From the NCBI GenBank assembly GCA_016874715.1, contig VGTK01000040.1, positions 1-37,390 on the forward strand: 37,390 bases of DNA. Direction: 5' to 3'. The DNA comes from Deltaproteobacteria bacterium (GTDB lineage: Bacteria > Desulfobacterota > Binatia > UBA12015). Under the pieces are notes generated by a model, which saw only the letters and a list, made by a program, of their open reading frames with translations, made no database searches and was not told the DNA's origin. Both the position numbers and the translations under genes were made by a program. Shown in pieces: positions 1-5,471 of this stretch (within the stretch, counting starts at the first letter, position 1; each line of letters opens with the position of its first letter).

Positions 1-91
1 CGGCGGCGCGCGCCGGCGCGGCGGCCGACGCGACGAGCGCGAGCGGGAGGAGGAGGGCGAGCGGGCGGTGGATGGCGGTCGGCAGGCGCAC
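1..91 (-). CDS. N-terminus of a secreted protein (partial, runs off the left edge)
   Basis: Reading leftwards from a GTG at 91-89 gives about 30 residues beginning MRLPTAIHRPLALLLPLA and ending in SAAAPARAA. This is a typical Sec signal peptide with an Ala-x-Ala cleavage site, and the frame stays open to the window edge. A second in-frame GTG lies 15 bases upstream. Only the signal peptide is visible, so the mature function cannot be known. A different frame also stays open through this stretch and belongs to the decayed fragment described at 131-268. The signal-peptide reading is preferred because of its composition. Confidence 0.5.
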   Translation of the reverse strand, partial: MRLPTAIHRPLALLLPLALVASAAAPARAA

Positions 92-130
92 CTCGGCAGT
101 GTACACGAGCGCGCCGCAGGTCCGCGCGCG

Positions 131-268
131 GCGTGAACACGTCGATGTGGAACGGCCCCAGCCGGGCGACGAACATCCCCTGGTCCTCCACCTGTCGTCG
201 CGCGGCCGCCGGATCGGCATCGGCCGTTGCGGCAGCGTCGTTGACACGCGCCCTGCCATCTTTCATGG
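131..268 (-). pseudogene. possible remnant of a nucleotidyltransferase-like (MNT/AbiEii-type) protein
   Basis: From an ATG at 268 on the minus strand about 46 residues read as a plausible protein. They include MFVARLGPFHIDVFTP, which resembles the central segment of small nucleotidyltransferase-fold proteins often found beside toxin-antitoxin genes ('..G..VDVF.PS.PF..'). After this point the frame turns into low-complexity Arg/Pro-rich sequence, so the homology-like part ends abruptly. No catalytic motif is visible. The assignment is by pattern memory only and is weak. The fragment sits back to back with an AbrB-like fragment at 278-400. Confidence 0.25.
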
Positions 269-277
269 CTGCATGCC

Positions 278-400
278 TTGAAGTCCGACACGATCGCGAT
301 CGACGAGGCCGGGCGGCTCGTTCCCCCCGGATCGGGCCCGACTCGGCACACCGGCTGGTCGGCGATGGCGTCGTCGGACGCTTCGAGATCGTGGCGTTGA
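278..400 (+). pseudogene. possible decayed AbrB/MazE-type antitoxin N-terminus
   Basis: A TTG-started frame reads LKSDTIAIDEAGRLV followed by PPGSGPT and a stop at 398-400. The first 15 residues match the typical start of swapped-hairpin AbrB/MazE antitoxins (charged start, 'I..AGRLVLP'). The expected continuation ('K..R..L.L..GD.L') is missing. Another frame continues to 492 with a protein-like stretch (RFEIVALTTRAHERLAAIL), consistent with a frame-disrupted short gene. It would be a relic rather than a working antitoxin. The rest of the 92-488 gap shows nothing else I can name. Confidence 0.3.
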
Positions 401-491
401 CGACCCGTGCGCACGAGCGGCTCGCAGCGATCCTTCCCGAGCGCGGTGTGGTCGGCGATGCGGTCCTCTTGGACCGCATCGCGGCTTCGTG

Positions 492-1040
492 ATGTCCGGC
501 CTGATGCAATCGCGCGGCGTACAGTCTGCCGTGGCCGCGTTTCTCGCCGGAGCGCTGGTCATCGGCTGGGCGCACCAGCAGGGTGGTCCCGAGGGCATCC
601 ACGAGCGCTGGGGCGTCGCCGGGCCGGTGATCTGGGTCCTCATGCAGGTGATCGTTCACGTCACGCCGCTCGGCGACTTCGTGCCGTGGTCCGTCCTCAA
701 CGGGTCGATGTTCGGACTCTGGATCGGCATGCTCATGACGTGGCTGTCCTGGATGGGATCCGCGTCGGCGCAGTACGCGATCGGACGCCGGACCGCGCAG
801 GACCTCGACTGGGACACGAAGATCGCGCGTCTGCCGATCTGGCTCCAGCGGCTGCCGATCTCGCACCCGGTGTTCCTGATCGTCGCGCGGCAGTTTCCGC
901 TGATGGCGGGTCCGATCAACGTCGCCGCGGGTGCCGCGCGCGTGCCGTTCGTGCGCCTCCTGTGGACCACCGCGATCGGCGTGTTCCCGCCGGCGCTCCT
1001 TCTCGCGGCCGTCGGCGTCGGGATCGTCGGCGCGATCTGA
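492..1040 (+). CDS. DedA/TVP38 (VTT-domain) family inner-membrane protein
   Basis: This is a 182-residue integral membrane protein. It has a membrane segment near residues 10-28, a hydrophobic re-entrant region carrying VTPLGDFVPWSVLNGSMFG (about 57-75), further segments about 78-96 and 125-150, and a C-terminal segment ending LAAVGVGIVGAI. The layout 'P.....N..FG...G...TWLSWMGSASAQYAIGR' is characteristic of VTT (SNARE-associated/DedA) proteins, which are linked to membrane homeostasis and lipid or small-molecule transport. It is somewhat shorter than typical DedA. A GTG lies directly before the chosen ATG and would add one residue. The gene appears monocistronic, with a strong hairpin about 100 bases downstream. 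Confidence 0.85.
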   Translation: MSGLMQSRGVQSAVAAFLAGALVIGWAHQQGGPEGIHERWGVAGPVIWVLMQVIVHVTPLGDFVPWSVLNGSMFGLWIGMLMTWLSWMGSASAQYAIGRRTAQDLDWDTKIARLPIWLQRLPISHPVFLIVARQFPLMAGPINVAAGAARVPFVRLLWTTAIGVFPPALLLAAVGVGIVGAI

Positions 1041-1141
1041 GGTGACGATGCTGCCGGACTTCCTGCCGATCGTGGCACCGCGCATGGCGGCCTACCGCTC
1101 GCCGTACGAGGAGGCAGCGCGCCTCCCCCTCCCCGAACGGT

Positions 1142-1180
1142 CGGAGGGCCGGTCGCCCGGGCAGCGCGGCCGGCCCTCCG
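1142..1180 (+). terminator. GC-rich hairpin between the DedA-like gene and trmO
   Basis: CGGAGGGCCGG at 1142-1152 is the exact inverse of CCGGCCCTCCG at 1170-1180, an 11-bp stem around a 17-base loop that itself contains GCCCGGGC. There is no T-run, so it could slow or end transcription of the DedA-like gene or protect an mRNA end. The remaining 1041-1243 sequence shows no gene. Confidence 0.4.
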
Positions 1181-1243
1181 TCGTCGTGCGCCTCCCGCCG
1201 TCGGGCGGTGACCGCAACGCGGGAAGTCTGGTAGGCCCCGGAG

Positions 1244-1753
1244 ATGGGGCAGGACGAGCGCTTCGAGATCCGCATCATCGGACACGCGCGCACGCCGTGG
1301 CGCCGCCGCGAGGACGCGCCGCACCAGCCGAGCGCGGCACGCGACGCGATGGGCGTGCTCGAGATCCTGCCGGAGCTCGCACCGGGTCTCGCCGACCTCG
1401 AAGGCCTCGGCCGCGTCTGGGTCGTGGCGCTCCTCGACCGCAGCAGCGGCTTTGCGCTGCGCGTGAAGCCGCCGCGCGGTGGGCCGAAGCGCGGCGTGTT
1501 CGCGACCCGCGCGCCGAACCGGCCGTCGCAGATCGCGCTGTCGAGCGTCGCGCTCGAGGGCGTCGACGTCGCGCGCGGCCTCGTTCACGTCCGTGGCCTC
1601 GACCTCCTCGACGGCACGCCGATCCTCGACCTGAAGCCGTATCTGCCGGTGGTCGATGCGTGGCCCGACGCGGGCCACGGCTGGCTCGAGCCATACCTCG
1701 AGGCGGGCGTCGAGCCGAAGCTCCGCAAGCCCTACCGGCCCGAGCGATCCTGA
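1244..1753 (+). CDS. trmO: TrmO/TsaA family tRNA (adenine(37)-N6)-methyltransferase
   Basis: This 169-residue protein has the UPF0066/TrmO fold signature. An N-terminal strand IIGHARTPW is followed by PHQPSAARDAMGVLEI, then LADLEGLGRVWVVALLDRS, then the hallmark RGVFATRAPNRPSQIALSSV (about residues 85-104) and the C-terminal DGTPILDLKPYLPVVD motif. TrmO uses S-adenosylmethionine to methylate N6 of t6A37 in tRNA-Thr(GGU). The family usually has RPNPIGLS at the key motif; here it is RPSQIALS, a modest deviation. The start is the ATG at 1244, preceded by CCCCGGAG as a weak ribosome-binding site. It is convergent with the glycosyltransferase gene, whose stop is 25 bases away. Confidence 0.9.
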   Translation: MGQDERFEIRIIGHARTPWRRREDAPHQPSAARDAMGVLEILPELAPGLADLEGLGRVWVVALLDRSSGFALRVKPPRGGPKRGVFATRAPNRPSQIALSSVALEGVDVARGLVHVRGLDLLDGTPILDLKPYLPVVDAWPDAGHGWLEPYLEAGVEPKLRKPYRPERS

Positions 1754-1777
1754 TCGCGCGCGCCGCGCGGCTCCCGC

Positions 1778-3397
1778 CTACTGCAGGTCGTACAGGCTGA
1801 TCGTCGGCCCACGGCCGCGCGTGCCCGGCGCGAAGCGCTGCACGAGCTTCCCCGAGCGGAGCAGCGTCTCGTAGAACTGCACCTCGCGCGGATAGCGCCT
1901 GGCCTCGCGGAAGAAGCGCAGGTAGATCGCGTCGCTGATCATCGCGTAGCGGTAGCCCGCGCCGCGGTACTGCTCGAGCGTGCCGTCGGACCCGAGCGCG
2001 AAGTGGTAGTCCGCCACGATCTCGGTGTCGTGCAGCGGGGCGGTGTAGAAGTCGGCGACGATGCGCGTCGTGGCGGGGACGTTCTGCTCGATCCACTGCC
2101 GTGCGAGGACCCGTGTGCCCGGCACGCCCTGCAGGAGCCCCGTGCGGAAGTAGGCCGCGGCTGGTCCCGCGGTGAGGAGCAGCACGAGGAGCACGACGAG
2201 GGCCGGGGCGGCCCGCGACGCGACCGGGACGACCCGCCCCGCGGCGCGGGCGAGCAGGCGGGCGAGCCCGACCAGCCCTGCCGCCACGAACATGGCGACG
2301 AGCGGTGTCACCTGGATCAGCCAGCGCTGCCAGTGCAGGTTCGCGGTCGAGATCGCGAGCACGAACAGTGCGGCCGACAGCGCGATCAGCCCCGCAGCGA
2401 CGTTCCGCTGCCACGCGGCGACCGCGGCGCCCGCGCCGGCGAGCGCGAGCCAGGTCGCCGGCACCGTGAGCGGCAGCGCCGACGTCAGATACCAGCGCAG
2501 GTTGCCGGCGAAGCCGAGGCCGTCGGCGCCGAGATGCTCGCCGCGCATCTCGTGCGACAGGTTCGTCCAGACCGCCGCGAAGTCGAGCAGGAAGTACGGT
2601 GTGGTGAGGACGAAGCCGAGTCCGACGCAGGCAAGCCCCAGCGCGGCGACGCCGAGGATGCGCCGGCGCTCGATCGTCGCGTCGCTGCCGGCGCGCCACC
2701 AGAGAGCGAGATCGGCGCAGGCGAGTGCCGGGACGAACGTCGCGAGGAAGTAGCGCGTTCCGATGCCCGCGCCGAGCGCGAGTCCAGCCGCCAGGTGCGC
2801 GCCCATCGTCGGGCGCTCGAGGACGCGCAGCACGAGCCACAGCGCGAGCACGCCCCAGAAGAGTCCGGCGGAGTCGGTGCGGATCATCTGCGCGTGGGTC
2901 AGCGCGAGCGGCGACAGCAGCGCGAGCCAGGTCGCGACCACGCCGGTCGCCGGATCGAACGCACGCCGCGCGACCCCGTAGACCAGAGGGAGTGCCGCGA
3001 CCGCGTAGAGCACGGACAGCAGCCGCCCGAGCCGGAAGTACTTGCCGGGGTTGCCGCCGACGCGCGCGGCCAGTCCGGGGTCGACGGCGAGCAGCGGCAG
3101 GCCCGCCTCGAGCGCGTTGCCGACGTGGAGCAGCGCCGCGAGCGGGTAGATGACGGTCGAGCCGGGGTGGCCGAACCAGCCGGGGTTCGGGTCGCCCGTC
3201 GTCGCCATGCTGATCGCGAGCACGGCGAACTTGCCCTCGTCGCTCTCGTACGCCCACGGCAGATCGCCGCGCGCGCCCCAAACGTGGATCCACAGCGCCA
3301 CCGTGACGATCGCGCCGACGAGGATGCGAGCGAGGATCGGCTTGTCGTGCTTTGCGGACACGGTGTGTGAAGCCCCGCGACGGACGCCGGTCGCCAC
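1778..3397 (-). CDS. GT-C fold (GT39/PMT_2-like) membrane glycosyltransferase
   Basis: This 539-residue polytopic protein has about 10-12 hydrophobic segments. The first is near residues 24-42 (ILVGAIVTVALWIHVWG), followed by the acidic loop PWAYESDEGKFA. That loop matches the first-periplasmic-loop Asp/Glu site of GT-C enzymes such as ArnT and protein mannosyltransferases. The C-terminal ~110 residues (after VLLLTAGPAAAYF) form a soluble extracytoplasmic domain. Such enzymes transfer sugars from polyprenyl-phosphate donors to lipids or proteins at the periplasmic face. The acceptor cannot be told from sequence. A start at 3397 (ATG) gives a basic cytoplasmic tail; an internal start would also be possible. 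Confidence 0.9.
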   Translation of the reverse strand: MATGVRRGASHTVSAKHDKPILARILVGAIVTVALWIHVWGARGDLPWAYESDEGKFAVLAISMATTGDPNPGWFGHPGSTVIYPLAALLHVGNALEAGLPLLAVDPGLAARVGGNPGKYFRLGRLLSVLYAVAALPLVYGVARRAFDPATGVVATWLALLSPLALTHAQMIRTDSAGLFWGVLALWLVLRVLERPTMGAHLAAGLALGAGIGTRYFLATFVPALACADLALWWRAGSDATIERRRILGVAALGLACVGLGFVLTTPYFLLDFAAVWTNLSHEMRGEHLGADGLGFAGNLRWYLTSALPLTVPATWLALAGAGAAVAAWQRNVAAGLIALSAALFVLAISTANLHWQRWLIQVTPLVAMFVAAGLVGLARLLARAAGRVVPVASRAAPALVVLLVLLLTAGPAAAYFRTGLLQGVPGTRVLARQWIEQNVPATTRIVADFYTAPLHDTEIVADYHFALGSDGTLEQYRGAGYRYAMISDAIYLRFFREARRYPREVQFYETLLRSGKLVQRFAPGTRGRGPTISLYDLQ

Positions 3398-3460
3398 GGG
3401 GTCGGCGCTCGATGACGAAGCGTGCCGAACCTCGCACGCCGCTCACTGGCCATCAAGCGC

Positions 3461-3550
3461 GGCGGCGGGGGGCGGTCGGAGCGTCTCGCAGGCGGCGGGG
3501 GGCGGTCGGAGCGTCTCGCAGGCGACGGGGTGGCGTCAGAGCGTCTCGCG
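3461..3550. repeat. three 30-bp tandem repeats spanning the 3' end of a lipoprotein gene
   Basis: Units lie at 3461-3490, 3491-3520 and 3521-3550. The first two are identical (start GGCGGCGGGGGGCGGTCGG, end AGCGTCTCGCA). The third matches them at about 24 of 30 positions and contains the last codons and TGA stop of the minus-strand hydrolase gene (3536-3538). In the two identical copies the stop triplet reads CGA on the minus strand. The rest of 3398-3535 shows no gene. Confidence 0.9.
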
Positions 3551-4660
3551 ATACGAGAAAGTCGCTTCGGGCAGGTCCGCCGCCGCGCCCTGCGACAGGC
3601 CGACCGGCTCGGAGTCGATGCCGAACGCCCAGCGCAGCTGCGCGGTCACGAAGTGCTTGATGACCGGCCAGCCGTCCTCCGGGTCCAGCGCCTCGGGCTG
3701 GCAGCCGTCGGTGCCGAGCCGCTGCAGTTGCTCCGGGACGGGCAGCCCGGCCTCGATCGCGATCGCGACGATGCCGCCGCCCGACGCGCCGATTGCGCAC
3801 AGGTCGCTCGGTGCGAGATGCCCCGCGTTCTCGATCACGACGATGCGTCGGGGCGGCAGGGCCCTCGCGTAGGCCGCCTCGACGCCGTCGAGGGCGACGA
3901 CGCCGTCCGCAGCACCCGTCAACCACAGGGAGGGCTTGTCGGGCAGCTCGATCTCCTGGCCGCCACCTCGCGCACCGGCCGACAGCGGGACGTACGTCAA
4001 CACGCCAGGCGCGTCGCCGAAGCGGATCGCCGACCCGCCGCCCGCGGAGTGTCCGGTGATCGCGATGCGCTCGGCGGAGACGACGCCCTCGAGCAGGCTC
4101 CCTACGCGCGCGTTCTCGGCCTTCAGCAGGTCCACCGTCGCGCGGCCGAGCTGCACGTCCTCGTAGCGCGTCGCGGGCGGCTGCCCGAGCTGGGCGGCGA
4201 GCCCGCGCTCGAGGTAGTCCGGCGCGGCGACGACGAAGCCCCAGGTCGCGAGGTGCGCGGTGAGGAACGTCGACTGGTCGCGGAACGCGGCGAAGCCGTG
4301 CGCGAAGAGCACCAGCGGGAACGGTCCCTCCCGGCTTGCGGGTACGCCGCGGTAGGCGTCGGTGACGAGCGGCGGGTTCACGTCGGCCGGCAGCAGCGCG
4401 TCGATGAAGTCGGGCAGCCAGTCGCGGATGAAGTAGGCGTCCCGGGGCGCGTCGCCCTGGTCACCGGGGCTGACCGGGTACCAGACCTCGACCCGTCGGT
4501 CGCCGAGGTCGAGCGTGGTCACGCCGGCGACGTACGGTCCGGCGTCGCGGTAGGGCGCGGCGCTCGTGGCGCTCGAGCTGCCGTCGCTGCAGCCGCCGAG
4601 CAGCAGGCAGGAGACGGCGAGGACCGGAAGCATGGACCGGACGGAGATCAGCGCGCGCAT
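3536..4660 (-). CDS. lipoprotein alpha/beta hydrolase (PAF-acetylhydrolase/dienelactone-hydrolase-like)
   Basis: This is a 374-residue exported lipoprotein. The lipobox LLGGC puts the lipidated Cys at residue 24, followed by a Ser-rich linker. The hydrolase core has the VEVWYP strand (57-62), the oxyanion-region LVLFAHGF (116-123) and the nucleophile elbow GHSAGG with Ser205. The likely acid is Asp252 in TGAADGVV and the likely base is His281 in ENAGHLAPSDLC. These catalytic assignments are by position, not tested. Relatives hydrolyse short-chain esters or oxidised phospholipids. A paralogue sharing the AGH-x3-SD-x-C segment lies at 12348-13529. The stop codon lies inside the 30-bp tandem repeat. 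Confidence 0.9.
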   Translation of the reverse strand: MRALISVRSMLPVLAVSCLLLGGCSDGSSSATSAAPYRDAGPYVAGVTTLDLGDRRVEVWYPVSPGDQGDAPRDAYFIRDWLPDFIDALLPADVNPPLVTDAYRGVPASREGPFPLVLFAHGFAAFRDQSTFLTAHLATWGFVVAAPDYLERGLAAQLGQPPATRYEDVQLGRATVDLLKAENARVGSLLEGVVSAERIAITGHSAGGGSAIRFGDAPGVLTYVPLSAGARGGGQEIELPDKPSLWLTGAADGVVALDGVEAAYARALPPRRIVVIENAGHLAPSDLCAIGASGGGIVAIAIEAGLPVPEQLQRLGTDGCQPEALDPEDGWPVIKHFVTAQLRWAFGIDSEPVGLSQGAAADLPEATFSYRETL

Positions 4661-4792
4661 GCCGTCGAATTATCGTGCCGTGGGCGGCGCCGCCAGCCCG
4701 ATTCGCGACCGCGCAGAGTCCATGGCTCGCGTCCCCGACCTGGCATCGTGCGGCTCGACGGGGTGACCGGTCGTCGATCGCACGAGGGAGTC

Positions 4793-4837
4793 CGCGCGCG
4801 TTTCGGCTTGCCCGCGGCGCGGCGCGCGTATTTTTTT
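4793..4837 (+). terminator. hairpin followed by T7, between divergent genes
   Basis: CGCGCGC at 4793-4799 can pair with GCGCGCG at 4822-4828 and is followed by TA and seven T residues (4831-4837). This is the layout of a rho-independent terminator on the plus strand. T7 is rare in this GC-rich region. No plus-strand gene precedes it, so it may end a short transcript from the 4661-4792 divergent promoter region or act as an attenuator for the small gene at 4908. Otherwise 4661-4907 shows no gene. Confidence 0.45.
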
Positions 4838-4907
4838 GGGGGTAGCGGAGATCCACCCACCGCCCGAGAGCCCATCGCGGCCCAACCTACTCTCGAGGAG
4901 ATCCACC

Positions 4908-5147
4908 ATGTCAAGGAAGTCCCGCTCGGCGGGTACCGCGCTCGTCACGCTCGCGCTCGTCGCGCTCGTCACGCTCGCGCTCGTCGTCTCGCCGGTCTTC
5001 GCGGCGACCGCGAAGCGCTCGCTCACGAAGCTCGTCAAGAGATTCTACGGCGTGCCCGTGCAGTCGATGACGAGGATCGATTCGACGATCGACAACACCG
5101 ATCCGGCGATGCCGCTCATGCTGGTGCCCGCGATCGTGCTGCAGTAG
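4908..5147 (+). CDS. small secreted protein of unknown function
   Basis: This 79-residue product starts at an ATG preceded by GAGGAG at a good distance. It has a basic N-terminus (MSRKSRSAG), a hydrophobic core built from two exact copies of ALVTLALV (a 24-bp tandem duplication at 4938-4961 and 4962-4985), and a probable signal peptidase site after SPVFA. The mature part is about 48 residues (KRSLTKLVKRFYGVPVQSM..), basic at first, with no Cys and no recognisable domain. The TAG stop is followed in the same frame by a Cys-containing stretch, so the annotated protein may be a shortened form. I do not recognise the family. Confidence 0.6.
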   Translation: MSRKSRSAGTALVTLALVALVTLALVVSPVFAATAKRSLTKLVKRFYGVPVQSMTRIDSTIDNTDPAMPLMLVPAIVLQ

Positions 5148-5331
5148 CCCGTCTGCCGGCTCGTCGGGCAGTGTTACGTGGCGCAGCTCGAGGTCTGCCC
5201 CGAGACGATCGGCATGGAGCAGCTGGACAGCCAGGTGTATCATGAGCGACCTCGACTGCCACGGCAACTCGCCGAACGCGAACCACGAATGCGACTGCGA
5301 CGCCAAGCTCGACACCTGCAAGCCCATCTGA
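5148..5331 (+). pseudogene. Cys-rich continuation of the small secreted gene, split by a stop and a frame change
   Basis: Directly after the TAG at 5145-5147 the same frame reads PVCRLVGQCYVAQLEVCPET, with three Cys residues, before becoming Arg-rich. From 5242 the next frame reads MSDLDCHGNSPNANHECDCD and then AKLDTCKPI to a TGA at 5329-5331, with four more Cys. Together these look like one Cys-rich secreted protein interrupted by a nonsense codon and a one-base shift, or two tiny separate ORFs. Neither is certain. The remaining 5332-5400 shows no gene. Confidence 0.3.
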
Positions 5332-5400
5332 CGTCCGTGCCGGCTTCGCCGTCCACGAAGGATGGAACCGGCAGGGCGTTCCATCCGACGCGGGCGAAGT

Positions 5401-5430
5401 TTGACGCGACGTCGCTACCGCTCGTAGAAC
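5401..5430 (+). promoter_or_regulatory. candidate sigma70 promoter for the S45 acylase
   Basis: TTGACG (5401-5406) and TAGAAC (5425-5430) match the -35 and -10 consensus at five and four of six positions, with an 18-base spacer. They lie just upstream of the hairpin at 5433-5463 and about 45 bases before the acylase ATG. Transcription would start close to the base of that hairpin. Confidence 0.4.
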
Positions 5431-5432
5431 CA

Positions 5433-5463
5433 CGGCACGCGCGCCCCCGAGGCGCGCGTGCCG
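5433..5463 (+). promoter_or_regulatory. 13-bp perfect hairpin abutting the acylase ribosome-binding site
   Basis: GGCACGCGCGCC (5434-5445) and GGCGCGCGTGCC (5451-5462) are exact inverses, extended by C5433-G5463, around a five-base loop CCCGA. The Shine-Dalgarno GGAGGG (5463-5468) begins at the last base of the stem, and the ATG is at 5472. In RNA it could stabilise the 5' end or limit ribosome access. In DNA the same palindrome could be an operator at the transcription start. Confidence 0.6.
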
Positions 5464-5471
5464 GAGGGAAG

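Noticed and set aside
1275..3446. 723-residue minus-strand open frame over the glycosyltransferase
   Set aside because: Low-complexity Arg/Ala sequence; the frame at 1778-3397 has the membrane segments and motifs.
5145..5147. TAG read as pyrrolysine or programmed readthrough in the small secreted gene
   Set aside because: A frame change also follows, and nothing indicates a Pyl system; decay or error is simpler.
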